From assembly GCF_011421595.1 (NCBI RefSeq), contig NZ_WTLH01000005.1, positions 1 to 64,000 on the forward strand: DNA of 64,000 nt. The letters run 5' to 3'. Positions 46,129-54,598 of the stretch are shown here, in pieces. Made by a program: the position numbers and the translations under genes. The DNA comes from Streptomyces sp. YIM 98790. Its GTDB lineage: Bacteria > Actinomycetota > Actinomycetes > Streptomycetales > Streptomycetaceae. Every line of letters starts with the position of its first letter. Position 1 is the stretch's first letter. The notes beneath the pieces were generated by a model. That model was not told the origin of the DNA. It saw nothing but the letters and a program-made list of their open reading frames with translations, and searched no databases.

Positions 46129-47136
46129 ATGAACGAGCAATCGGGTGCGCCGGACGGCCGGCCCGTGGTGGTGCTGCTGCCCGGACAGGGGGCTCAGCAC
46201 CCCGGTATGGCGGTGGAGCTGTACGGGACGGAGCCGGGGTTCACGGAATCCATGGACCGGTTCTTCGCCTTCATGGGCGACGAGGGGCGGCGGCTCCGGG
46301 AGGACTGGCTCGCCGGTGAACCGTCCGTCCCGCTGGACGACGCCTCCCGCGCCCAGCCGCTGCTGTTCGCCGTCGGATACGCCCTGGCCACCGCCCTGCG
46401 GAAACGCGGCCTTCGCCCCGCGGCATTTCTCGGGCACAGTGTCGGGGAACTTGCCGCCGCCGCCCTGGCCGGTGTCTTCACCCTGCAGGAGGCGGCGGCT
46501 CTCATGCGGGCACGGTCGGCGGCCATGGCGACCGCTCCGCCGGGCGGCATGCTCGCGGTGGCCGCCACCCGGGAACAGGCGGAGAGCTGCCTGGATGCCC
46601 GGGCCCGGGCCGACGGCATGGCGGTGGCCGCGGTGAACGCGCCGCGCCAGGTGGTGCTGGCCGGCCCGGAGCCACGGCTGAGCCTGGTGGCGGCAGAGCT
46701 CCGGGACCGCGGCGTCATGTGCCGCAGGGTCAGGTCACGGCAGCCGTTCCACTGTCCTGCCGTGGCCGGGGCGGGGGAACTGTTCGAGGCCGGCTTCGCC
46801 GGAATCCGCCTGCGCCGGCCGCACACACCGGTCTGGTCGACCCGGACTGCCCGGCCGGTGCAGGACGGGGAGGCGCTCTCCGCCGGATTCTGGGCCCGCC
46901 AGCTCGACGCCCCGGTGCTTTTCTGGCCCGCCCTGGACGCCCTGCTGTCGGAGGGGGAGTTCCTGCTCGTCGAGGCGGGGCCGGGCAAGGCGCTGTCCAT
47001 GCCCGTCCGCCGTCACCCGGCGGTGCGCGGCGGGCGCAGCGCGGTCGTCCCGGTGCTGCCGGCCGGCGCCGGGGGCACGCTGCGCGCCTGGCACGACGCC
47101 TTGCTGACGCTCGGCATCGTACCGGCAGCCCGGTGA
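46129..47136 (+). CDS. Discrete malonyl/acyl-transferase (VinK/DpsD-like)
   Basis: A 335-residue FabD-fold acyltransferase. LLPGQGAQHPGM is at the start, the nucleophile is Ser104 in FLGHSVGELAAA, the Arg region is LMRARSAAM, and the catalytic His208 is in RQPFHCPAV. The HCPAV form of the usual AFHSP loop suggests a non-malonyl substrate. Possible roles: a VinK-type enzyme moving the amino-acid-derived unit from the discrete ACP to the PKS, a DpsD/AknF-type priming enzyme, or an ordinary malonyl transferase. It is divergent from the accessory operon. The ATG at 46129 has GGGAGG upstream; in-frame ATGs at 46072 and 46081 lack a site. Confidence 0.8.
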   Translation: MNEQSGAPDGRPVVVLLPGQGAQHPGMAVELYGTEPGFTESMDRFFAFMGDEGRRLREDWLAGEPSVPLDDASRAQPLLFAVGYALATALRKRGLRPAAFLGHSVGELAAAALAGVFTLQEAAALMRARSAAMATAPPGGMLAVAATREQAESCLDARARADGMAVAAVNAPRQVVLAGPEPRLSLVAAELRDRGVMCRRVRSRQPFHCPAVAGAGELFEAGFAGIRLRRPHTPVWSTRTARPVQDGEALSAGFWARQLDAPVLFWPALDALLSEGEFLLVEAGPGKALSMPVRRHPAVRGGRSAVVPVLPAGAGGTLRAWHDALLTLGIVPAAR

Positions 47137-47151
47137 CGGCAGGAGCACGGT

Positions 47152-47180
47152 GGCCGGTGCGCCGGGTCGGCGCACCGGCC
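47152..47180. terminator. Bidirectional terminator between convergent genes
   Basis: GGCCGGTGCGCC-GGGTC-GGCGCACCGGCC, a perfect 12-bp stem with a 5-nt loop, in the 84-bp gap between the acyltransferase and the membrane O-acyltransferase. Confidence 0.75.
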
Positions 47181-47220
47181 GGGGGCCGATGGCGGGCGGG
47201 GGAGCGCGGAACCGGGCGGA

Positions 47221-48441
47221 CTACGGTGCCGCCTGCCCGCCCGCCATGGGCACCGGATCCTCCGGGCGCGGCCCGGGCGGCGCGGGGTCCGGGCGGGAGC
47301 CGGCCAGACCGCGCAGCCTGCGCAGGGGGTTCTCGATCAGCACGTAGGACAGCCAGCCGAACAGCACCGAGGCCAGCAGGGTGACCGGCAGCAGGACAAG
47401 CAGGCCGTCCACCCCGAGGGTGCCCAGCTCCCGGTCCGTGATGCGCAGCGCCGCCATGATCAGGAACACGTGCCAGAGGAAGATGCCGTAGCTGATGCGG
47501 CCCAGCCACGCCATCAGCGGGTGGCGCATCAGCCGCTCCGGTCCCCGGCCCGGAGCCAGGACCAGCGGGGTGATCAGGCCCACCGTCACCACCAGGTCGC
47601 AGTACTGGCCGGGCAGGTTCAGCGGATCCCGCGGTGCCAGGTAGGCGGCGACCGCCAGGGCGGCTGCCGCGGCCGCCCACCACAGCCAGGGCACCCGGGC
47701 GGCCCTGGAGAGGGCGGGGGTGCTGCCGGACAGCGACGCCCGGACCGACACGGCGGCCAGCACCATGCCGACGGCGAAGTAGTGGAAGTAGCCGACCAGC
47801 CACCACCACATGGTCTGTTCGTAGAACGACAGGCTCAGTACGTGGTTCCACCACAGGATGTGGCCCGCCTCCAGGGCGGCGAGGAGCAGGACGGTGAGCA
47901 CCACCCGGTGCCGGGAGAGCAGGACCCGGTGCAGGACATAGGCGAGCAGCGGCAGCAGCAGGTAGAAGTGGATCTCGGTGGCCAGGCTCCAGGTCTGGGT
48001 CATGGTGCCGATCAGCGGAATGCCCTCGTCCGGCATGTCACCGACGACGAAGATGTGCTGAAGTGTGACGAGCCGAAGCAACTGCCCGCCGTCTTCGTGC
48101 AGATTCCGGTAGAAGACAGCCATCGAGACCGCCAGCAGTACCCAGTAGGCGGGCACGATCCGCAGGAAGCGGTGCCAGTAGTAGGCACGGACCCGCGGCG
48201 CGGGCCGGCTCCCGAGGGCTGCGGCGGCCCATGGCCGGTAGAGCAGATAGCCGGAGATGGCGAAGAAGACGGGTATGGCAACCGTGAAGCGCTCGACCAG
48301 CCTGGACTCCACGCCGGCCAGACCGAAGAGGTGCACCAGAAAGATCATGAGAGCGGCGGCGGCGCGCAGGCCGTCCATCGCCGGGAAGTACTCCCGCCCG
48401 GTCGCGGTGGTGACCGCCGGCTTGTCGTGCGCAGGTGGCAT
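47221..48441 (-). CDS. Second membrane O-acyltransferase (acyltransferase-3 family)
   Basis: A 406-residue protein with about ten membrane helices. FPAMDGLRAAAALMIFLVHLFGL carries the catalytic His near the start, then HRFLRIVPAYWVLL, TQTWSLATEIHFYLLLPLLAY and ISYGIFLWHVFLI follow. It is only distantly similar to the homologue at 31235, so two different hydroxyls may be acylated. It is the last gene of the leftward block that starts at the PKS. The ATG at 48441 has AAGGGA upstream. Confidence 0.83.
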   Translation of the reverse strand: MPPAHDKPAVTTATGREYFPAMDGLRAAAALMIFLVHLFGLAGVESRLVERFTVAIPVFFAISGYLLYRPWAAAALGSRPAPRVRAYYWHRFLRIVPAYWVLLAVSMAVFYRNLHEDGGQLLRLVTLQHIFVVGDMPDEGIPLIGTMTQTWSLATEIHFYLLLPLLAYVLHRVLLSRHRVVLTVLLLAALEAGHILWWNHVLSLSFYEQTMWWWLVGYFHYFAVGMVLAAVSVRASLSGSTPALSRAARVPWLWWAAAAAALAVAAYLAPRDPLNLPGQYCDLVVTVGLITPLVLAPGRGPERLMRHPLMAWLGRISYGIFLWHVFLIMAALRITDRELGTLGVDGLLVLLPVTLLASVLFGWLSYVLIENPLRRLRGLAGSRPDPAPPGPRPEDPVPMAGGQAAP

Positions 48442-48528
48442 GAAGTGTCCCTTCGGCAGGCTTGTGGGGTCGTGCCGGTCCTCGTGTGGCCGGCCGGGGG
48501 CCGGCCGGGGTCCGTCGGGGGAGCGGGG

Positions 48529-49572
48529 TCAGAGCATGTCGGTCACCGTGCGGCCGTGCCGGTCGCGCAGGTCCTGCCAGCGGTCGCCGTAGGCTCCCGC
48601 GGTCGCCTCCGGAATCCGCATGAGCTCGTGCGGGAAGCCGAGCGGCACCCGGCTGATCTCATCGAGCCGGTCCAGCTGCGCCCGGTCGAGCGTGACCCGG
48701 AGGGCCCCGAGGTTGTCCCGCAACTGCGCCTCCCGGGTGGCGCCGAGAATGGGCAGGACGGGGACGGCCCGCTGCCGCAGCCAGGCCAGGGCGACCTGCG
48801 CCGGACTCCAGCCGCCCTCACCGGCGATCCTGACCACCTCGCGCACGATGTCGTCGTGGTGGGCGTGCTGCCCCGCCCAGTCGTCCACGGTGAGCCTGCC
48901 CCGTTCGCCCCGCAGATACTTGCCGGTGAGCCGGCCCTCGGCGAGCGGACCCCAGGCGAAGGCGGTCACCGCGCAGCTCCGGGACATCGGCAGCAGTTCC
49001 CGCTCGGGTGTGCGTTCCAGCAGGTTGTAGCGGAACTGGGTGCCCGCGAACGCGGACCACCCGCGCAGTTCGGCGAGCACGTTGGCCCGCGAGATCTCCC
49101 AGGCGGGCCAGTTGGAGGCGCCGACATAGAGCACCTTGCCGGCCCGTACCTGGTCGTCGAGCGCCCGCATGACCTCCTCGACGGGGGTGAACACGTCCCT
49201 GGCGTGCAGCCAGAGCAGGTCGATCCGGTCGGTGCGCAGCCGCCGCAGGCTCGCCTCCAGCGAGCCGACGAGGTTCTTGCGGTGATTGCCCGCGGAGTTC
49301 ACGTCCCCGCTGCGGGTCATGCCGTTGTATTTCGTGGCGACGACGAACTCGTCCCGCCGGCCCGCCAGGATCTCGCCGAGGTACTCCTCGGTCCTGCCGC
49401 CGGAGTAGACATTGGCGGTGTCCAGGAAGTTCCCGCCGGCCTCGGCGTAGAGGCCGACCAGCCGGGCGCTCTCCTCCTTGGAACAGCCGATCTTCCCGGC
49501 GCCGAACGTTCCCGTGCCGAAACAGAGTTCCGATACGCGCAGCCCGGTGTTGCCCAGCAGGTGGAATTTCAT
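48529..49572 (-). CDS. Aldo/keto reductase
   Basis: A 347-residue NADPH-dependent reductase with the aldo/keto reductase tetrad: Asp and Tyr in FLDTANVYSGGRTEE, Lys in VVATKYNGMT and His in DLLWLHARDVF. Relatives in antibiotic clusters include NDP-hexose 3-ketoreductases and 2,3-enoyl reductases (TylCII, EryBII type) and reductases of the polyketide. As the aminosugar route does not need a 3-ketoreductase, it may serve a second deoxysugar or the aglycone. Start at the ATG beginning MKFHLLGNTGLRVSELCFG. Confidence 0.85.
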   Translation of the reverse strand: MKFHLLGNTGLRVSELCFGTGTFGAGKIGCSKEESARLVGLYAEAGGNFLDTANVYSGGRTEEYLGEILAGRRDEFVVATKYNGMTRSGDVNSAGNHRKNLVGSLEASLRRLRTDRIDLLWLHARDVFTPVEEVMRALDDQVRAGKVLYVGASNWPAWEISRANVLAELRGWSAFAGTQFRYNLLERTPERELLPMSRSCAVTAFAWGPLAEGRLTGKYLRGERGRLTVDDWAGQHAHHDDIVREVVRIAGEGGWSPAQVALAWLRQRAVPVLPILGATREAQLRDNLGALRVTLDRAQLDRLDEISRVPLGFPHELMRIPEATAGAYGDRWQDLRDRHGRTVTDML

Positions 49573-49668
49573 GGACAGAGGTCTCCTGTCGGTTTCGGGA
49601 CGCCCGGCGGAACACACGCCGGACGGGCGGGTCGGTGCGGAGGGCGGCGGGCCGGGTGCCGGGACCGG

Positions 49669-50919
49669 TCACCCCCGGGCGGCCGTGCCCTGCGGTGCGC
49701 CGGTGTCCGGGCGGGGTGGTTCCGGCACCGTGGCCAGCAGCAGGACCAGCAGGATGAGACCCGCCAGGCCGGCCGTCACCAGGGAGCCGGTGGTGATGGA
49801 CGTGGCGGCGATGAGCGGTCCGAACAGCAGGGGAGAGGTGAACTGACCGACGAAATTGAACGTGCCCTGGAGGGAGGTGGCACGGCCGCGGAGCTCCCGG
49901 GGGGCGGTCTCGTCGATCAGCACGGTCAGGGCGGGGAAGACGATGCCGGTGCCCAGGCCGGTCAGCACGGGTACCACGAGCAGCAGCAGGGGGTGGTCCG
50001 CCACCCCGAACACCAGGAAGCCCAGCGTCCAGGCGGCAGCGGCGGTGCGCAGCAGCGCGGCGTAGCTGCACCGGGCGCGCACCCGCGCGTAGACCATGCC
50101 GACCAGGCTCGCCATGGCGGCGCCCGTGACGACCGAGTAGATCGACACGACGAACGGGTCCTCGACCCCGACCTCGGCCAGCCGCTGCGGCATGAAGACG
50201 GCGAGCACGAACATCATCAGGGCGGTCGCCATCAGCAGTGTGTAGAGGCCGATGAGCCGCGGCCGCCGCCGGAAAAGCCGGATCACACCGCCGGAGTCCG
50301 CGCCCTGGGGTGCCGGCCGGGTGTCCGGGACGAACAGCAGCGCCGCCAGACCGAGCGGAACGCCGATCAGGTAGATCGCGAACGGCGTGTGCCAGGAGAG
50401 TCCGCCGAGCAGCCCCGCGGCCATCGGCCACAGCACCCCGCCCGCGGTGGTGGCCACCGAGCGCCATCCCATGACCCGGTCGCGCAGCGTCCCCCGGTAG
50501 AGCGAGAGCAGCGCGACCGTGGTCGCGGTGAACACCATCGCGGCCCCGGCGCCGAACACGAACCGCCCCGCCAGCAGCGCCGGATAGGTGGTGGTGACCA
50601 GTCCGGACCCGCCGCCCAGCCCGTACAGCAGAAGCCCGCCGGCCATGGGCCGGCGTATCCCCCACCGGTCCACGATCCGCCCGGTCAGCGGGGAGCACAG
50701 GGCCATGGCCAGCCCATGGGTGGTCAGGATGAGACCGGCCTGGGTACCGGTGATGCCGAGGCCGCCGCGGATGACCTCCAGCACCGGAACGATGATCGCC
50801 CCGCCCAGCACCCCGAGAGTGGAACTGAACAGCAGCAGGGCCAGGGGAGCCGATCGCCAGGGCGTGACGGCCCCGGTGCCGGGTTCGGCCGGCCGGGCCG
50901 GCTGGACACGTTCGAGCAC
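49669..50919 (-). CDS. MFS exporter 1
   Basis: A 416-residue major facilitator with 12 helices. The drug-exporter motif A region reads GRIVDRWGIRRPMAG, and the second-half equivalent is VYARVRARCSYAAL. It resembles the MFS efflux proteins in antibiotic clusters. The GTG at 50919 has AGGAGG eight bases upstream. It sits between the reductase and glycosyltransferase genes and likely exports the glycoside or an intermediate. Confidence 0.87.
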   Translation of the reverse strand: MLERVQPARPAEPGTGAVTPWRSAPLALLLFSSTLGVLGGAIIVPVLEVIRGGLGITGTQAGLILTTHGLAMALCSPLTGRIVDRWGIRRPMAGGLLLYGLGGGSGLVTTTYPALLAGRFVFGAGAAMVFTATTVALLSLYRGTLRDRVMGWRSVATTAGGVLWPMAAGLLGGLSWHTPFAIYLIGVPLGLAALLFVPDTRPAPQGADSGGVIRLFRRRPRLIGLYTLLMATALMMFVLAVFMPQRLAEVGVEDPFVVSIYSVVTGAAMASLVGMVYARVRARCSYAALLRTAAAAWTLGFLVFGVADHPLLLLVVPVLTGLGTGIVFPALTVLIDETAPRELRGRATSLQGTFNFVGQFTSPLLFGPLIAATSITTGSLVTAGLAGLILLVLLLATVPEPPRPDTGAPQGTAARG

Positions 50920-50951
50920 GGTGGTGCCCTCCTGTTCGGCGGCGGTCCGGT

Positions 50952-52235
50952 TCAGCCGCGGTGCCGGGCGGTGAGCCTCTCCAGCACCGGGACGATGTCC
51001 ACCGGACTGGGGACGGCGAGCATGTCGTCGTGCAGCCGCCGGGCCCCGGCCTGGAAGGACGGTTCGGCCAGCAGCCGGGCGAGCTGGTGTTTCATCGTCC
51101 CGGCGGAGAACTGGTCGCCGTCCACGGCGAGACCGGCGCCGCGCTCGGACACGTAACGGGCCGCCGGTGCCGAGGCGCCGCTGTCCCAGGCGGTCAGCAT
51201 GCCGGTCACCAGCTGCGGCACGCCGGCGGCGATGGCGGCCCCCATCGTGCCGGGGCCGCCGTGGTGGATGACCGCCGAACACGTCGGCAGCAGCAGATGG
51301 AGCGGCAGGTACTCCACGACCCGGACGTTGTCCGGGAGCTTCTCCTCCGGGTGGAGCTGGCCGGCGTTGAGGGTGGCCACCACCTCGATGTCCATGTCGG
51401 CGACCATGCCCAGCAGCTCACCGATGGAGATGCCGCTCGCGATGTGCCGCTCCCGGCCGCTGAGGCCCGCGGTCAGGCAGACCCTGGGCTTCACGGGCGG
51501 CTCCTGGAGCCATGCCGGAACAGCGGCGTTGCCGTTGTAGGGCACGGGCCGGACGGACACGGTGCGCACGCCGACCGGGAGCCGCATCGGTTCCGGGATG
51601 GGGTCGACGGTCCACTGGCCGAGCAGCATCTCCTCGTCGGCGTCGAAGCCGAACCGCCGCGCCATGGGGCGCATCAGTTCGGTCAGCGGGTCGTCACCCG
51701 CGCCGGGGAGACGCGAGGCCGCCCGCTCGCGGAAGAGCTGCCGCAGCCAGGCCCAGTAGTCCACCGCGATCTGCAGGCGGGCGTGGGCCGCGCCGCAGGA
51801 CCGGGCGGCGATCGGCGCACCGAAGAAGGACCCGTCCCACAGCACCAGCTCGGGCTGCCAGCGCCGGGCGAAGGACACCAGGTCGTCCACCATGGGACGG
51901 TTGCCGGGGGCGCGTTCCGTCTCCAGGAAGTACTTGCGCATCACGGGAAGGATGCGGTGACGCAGGAAGCGCCAGATGCGGCTCTCGTAGGCATCCAGGG
52001 CCAGCGCCTCGGCGAGCCGGTCGAGCTTCGCCTCGTCCGCGGGCGGGGGCTTCGCGGGGAGCTGTTCCCCCTCGCCGAGGACCACGGCGGTCAGGCCGGC
52101 GCCGGCTACGGCCTCGGCCATGCTCGGGTAGCAGGCGACCCGGAGATCGTGCCCGGCTGCGCGCAGCGCCCAGGCGAGGGGGACGACCGGGAAGACGTGG
52201 GTTGTCGACGGCCATGCCGCGATCAGGATGCGCAT
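50952..52235 (-). CDS. Deoxysugar glycosyltransferase (GT1, EryCIII/AknS-like)
   Basis: A 427-residue GT-B glycosyltransferase. The N-terminal acceptor domain starts MRILIAAWPSTTHVFPVVPLAWALRAAGHDLRVACYP, and the donor-binding block is LPLHLLLPTCSAVIHHGGPGTMGAAIAAGVPQLV. It would attach the dTDP-aminosugar to the polyketide. Members of this group that use dimethylamino sugars often need a P450-like helper (DesVIII, AknT); none is in the window. A C-glycosyl linkage cannot be excluded. It is the only glycosyltransferase seen. Confidence 0.9.
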   Translation of the reverse strand: MRILIAAWPSTTHVFPVVPLAWALRAAGHDLRVACYPSMAEAVAGAGLTAVVLGEGEQLPAKPPPADEAKLDRLAEALALDAYESRIWRFLRHRILPVMRKYFLETERAPGNRPMVDDLVSFARRWQPELVLWDGSFFGAPIAARSCGAAHARLQIAVDYWAWLRQLFRERAASRLPGAGDDPLTELMRPMARRFGFDADEEMLLGQWTVDPIPEPMRLPVGVRTVSVRPVPYNGNAAVPAWLQEPPVKPRVCLTAGLSGRERHIASGISIGELLGMVADMDIEVVATLNAGQLHPEEKLPDNVRVVEYLPLHLLLPTCSAVIHHGGPGTMGAAIAAGVPQLVTGMLTAWDSGASAPAARYVSERGAGLAVDGDQFSAGTMKHQLARLLAEPSFQAGARRLHDDMLAVPSPVDIVPVLERLTARHRG

Positions 52236-52281
52236 CTGGGGCCTCCGTGTCGTATTGCCGGCCGCGGTGCCGCGGCGGGAC

Positions 52282-53085
52282 TCATCGGGGCTTCCGGGCG
52301 ACACCGGCGTAGAGGTTGGACCGCCGGTCCGCACGTTCCGGGTGCTCGGGCCGCCACTGCGGGGTGAAGACCAGTCCCGGCTCGGCCAGTTCGAAGTCGC
52401 CGATAAGGCGGAGCACTTCGGCACGGGTGCGCGGGACGATCGGCGGGCGGCCGTTCGCCGTGAACATCGTGATCGCCGCGCGCATGGCTTCCGGGTCGTT
52501 GTCCCAGGTGAACGAGGACAGCGCGAGATAGCTGCCCGGGGCGAGCGCGGCGCGGTAGCGGGCGGTCAGTGCCCATGGGTCGTCCTCGTCGGGCAGGAAC
52601 TGGGTCACTCCGAGCATCAGCAGGGCGACCGGGCGGGAGAGGTCCAGCAGCGCGCGCACCGGCCCGGCGTCCAGCACGGATTCCGGCTCCCGGATGTCGG
52701 CGCACACCATGGCGGCGCCCTCGTTGCCGCTCAGCATGAGCCGGCCGTGCGCCGCCGCGGCCGGTTCGCAGTCGACGTAGACCACCCGGGCCCGCGGATC
52801 GAGCCGCTGCGCCACCTCGTGCACGTTGCCCATGGACGGCAGCCCGGAGCCGAGATCCAGGAACTGCGTGATACCGGCCTCGGTCAGGAAGCGCACCACC
52901 CGGTGCAGATACTCGCGGTTGTCCCGCGACATCTCCCGGACGGGCAGCACGGTCAGCACCTGCTCGGCGACCTGCCGGTCGCAGGGGAAGTTGTGCACGC
53001 CGCCGAGGAGGTAGTCGTAGGTGCGGGCGGGGCTGGGGACGGAGGTGTCGATGTCGTCGGGTATCCAGTCGGTGATGCCGGTCAT
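52282..53085 (-). CDS. DUF574-family SAM-dependent methyltransferase
   Basis: A 267-residue protein of the actinomycete S-adenosylmethyltransferase family (PF04672). It has IDTSVPSPARTYDYLLGGVHNFPCDRQVAE at the start, ITQFLDLGSGLPSMGNVHEVAQ as the SAM motif, then ARVVYVDCEPAA and LLMLGVTQFLPDEDDP. These proteins are common in actinomycetes and few have a known substrate. It may O-methylate the aglycone. ATGA overlap with the upstream hydroxylase points to a linked role. Confidence 0.82.
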   Translation of the reverse strand: MTGITDWIPDDIDTSVPSPARTYDYLLGGVHNFPCDRQVAEQVLTVLPVREMSRDNREYLHRVVRFLTEAGITQFLDLGSGLPSMGNVHEVAQRLDPRARVVYVDCEPAAAAHGRLMLSGNEGAAMVCADIREPESVLDAGPVRALLDLSRPVALLMLGVTQFLPDEDDPWALTARYRAALAPGSYLALSSFTWDNDPEAMRAAITMFTANGRPPIVPRTRAEVLRLIGDFELAEPGLVFTPQWRPEHPERADRRSNLYAGVARKPR

Positions 53086-54590
53086 CTGTCTGTCTCCTTG
53101 GCAGCGGGGTGCCGGCGGGCGGGGGAGGGAGCGCCGAACCAGCGTTCCAGGGCCGTGTCCGGGGCCTGCTCGCTGCCCGGCGCCACCCAGGCGACATGGC
53201 CGTCCGGGCGGACGAGGACGGCCGAGGCACCGGCCGGCGCACCGGGCTTCTCCGGAGCGGCGAGGCGGCAGGTGACCACACGCACCCGGTCCGCCCACGG
53301 AGCCGCGGTGCGCCGCAGGCCGGCGTCGTCGGCGAGGTCGAGCAGCACACCCCGCGCGGGATGCAGCAGCTCGGCGGTGGTGGTCCTGCCTCCGGCGGTC
53401 ACCACCGGAGTCGTCGGCATCCGCATGCCGAGCAGCGGATGGTCGCCCGGGCCGGCGTCGTAGCGGATGTCCAGGCCGGAGACCATGCCCGCCAGGTGGC
53501 GGGAGACCACGTCGTGGCGCACCAGCTCGGTGAGGAGTTCGCGGACCGGACGCATCTCGTCGCCGCCCAGGAAGATCCGTCCCTGGGCCTGGACATTCAT
53601 CAGGAGCCGGGCGCCGACGGGATGACGCTCGCCGTGGTAGCTGTCGAGCAGTTGCCGGGTGCCGGTGCCGCGCACCACCGCCCCCAGTTTCCATCCGAGG
53701 TTGACCGCGTCCTGGATGCTGACGTTCATGCCCTGCCCGCCCGCGGGCAGGTGGACGTGGGCCGCGTCCCCGGCCAGCAGGACCCGGCCGCGGCGGTACT
53801 GGGCGACCAGGCGGCAGGGGTCGCCGAAGGCGCTGACCCAGACCGGCTCGGCGTGCGAGATGTCCTGGCCGGTGAGTCTCAGCCAGGCCGCGGCGACCTC
53901 CGCGTACGCGGGCGGGGAGGTGCGGCGGCGCGCCGGGGCGTCCCGTTCGGCGATGACGATGCGGTCGGTGTCGCCCGTCAGCCGGGAGGACATCACCATC
54001 CCGCCGGGCACGGTCTCCCCGATGGGACGGGGCCGGATGTCGCAGCCCCGGATGTCGGCCAGGAACAGTTCCCTGGTGGGCGCGGTGCCGGGGAAGTCGA
54101 ATCCGGCCGACCTGCGGACCGTGCTGCGGCCCCCGTCGCAGCCGACGAGATAGGCGGCCCGGAGCCGCTCCACGGTGCCGTTCCGGCGGACCTCGGCGGT
54201 GACCGTGCCGCCGGTGTCGGTCACGGACAGGACCTCATGGCCGCGGCGGATGTCGGCGCCGAGCCCGGTGGCCCACTCCTCCAGGACGGCCTCGACCGTG
54301 GACTGGGCGATGCCCTTGACGCCGTAGTGCGCGCCGTCCAGCAGCGAGAAGTCCACCGGGACGCCGCCGAAGTGCCCCTGAGGGCTGGTCACGATCTCGC
54401 CGAAGCGGGGCAGCAGCCCGCGCTGGTCGAAGACCTCCATCGTGCGTGCGGAGAAGCCGAGCCCGCGGGACTGGCCGGTCCGCCCGGGCAGCCGCTCCAG
54501 GACGATCACGTCGGCTCCGGCGAGCCGCAGCTCGCCGGCGAGCATCAGGCCCGACGGGCCGGCTCCGACCACGATCACTGAAGAGTCCAT
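53082..54590 (-). CDS. FAD-dependent aromatic polyketide hydroxylase 1
   Basis: A 502-residue class A flavin monooxygenase. It has the FAD motif VVGAGPSGLMLAGELRLAGADVIVLER, the conserved DG motif YLVGCDGGRSTVRRSAGF and the GD motif RVLLAGDAAHVHLPAGGQGMNVSIQDAVNLGWKL. It belongs to the PgaE/UrdE/RdmE-like enzymes that hydroxylate anthraquinone or angucycline rings with NADPH and oxygen. The FMN reductase gene lies 8 bp upstream. Its paralogue at 58511 presumably acts at another position. Confidence 0.92.
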   Translation of the reverse strand: MDSSVIVVGAGPSGLMLAGELRLAGADVIVLERLPGRTGQSRGLGFSARTMEVFDQRGLLPRFGEIVTSPQGHFGGVPVDFSLLDGAHYGVKGIAQSTVEAVLEEWATGLGADIRRGHEVLSVTDTGGTVTAEVRRNGTVERLRAAYLVGCDGGRSTVRRSAGFDFPGTAPTRELFLADIRGCDIRPRPIGETVPGGMVMSSRLTGDTDRIVIAERDAPARRRTSPPAYAEVAAAWLRLTGQDISHAEPVWVSAFGDPCRLVAQYRRGRVLLAGDAAHVHLPAGGQGMNVSIQDAVNLGWKLGAVVRGTGTRQLLDSYHGERHPVGARLLMNVQAQGRIFLGGDEMRPVRELLTELVRHDVVSRHLAGMVSGLDIRYDAGPGDHPLLGMRMPTTPVVTAGGRTTTAELLHPARGVLLDLADDAGLRRTAAPWADRVRVVTCRLAAPEKPGAPAGASAVLVRPDGHVAWVAPGSEQAPDTALERWFGAPSPARRHPAAKETDR

Positions 54591-54598
54591 GGCATTCC

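Noticed and set aside
36038-47136. Assignment to butirosin, vicenistatin or azicemicin type cluster
   Set aside because: Single components match, but the set as a whole does not fit any of these as I remember them: no aminoglycoside or modular PKS genes, and an aminosugar operon is present.
48529-49572. Aldo/keto reductase as an essential step of the aminosugar
   Set aside because: The 3-aminotransferase can use the 3-keto product of the 2,3-dehydratase directly, so no 3-ketoreductase is required; the role is left open.
47470-51156. Very long open frame on the plus strand (over 1,200 codons)
   Set aside because: It lies antisense to four well-supported minus-strand genes (acyltransferase, aldo/keto reductase, MFS exporter, glycosyltransferase). 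Its translation is Gly/Gln/Arg-rich with no domain. Such frames are a normal by-product of high-GC third positions.
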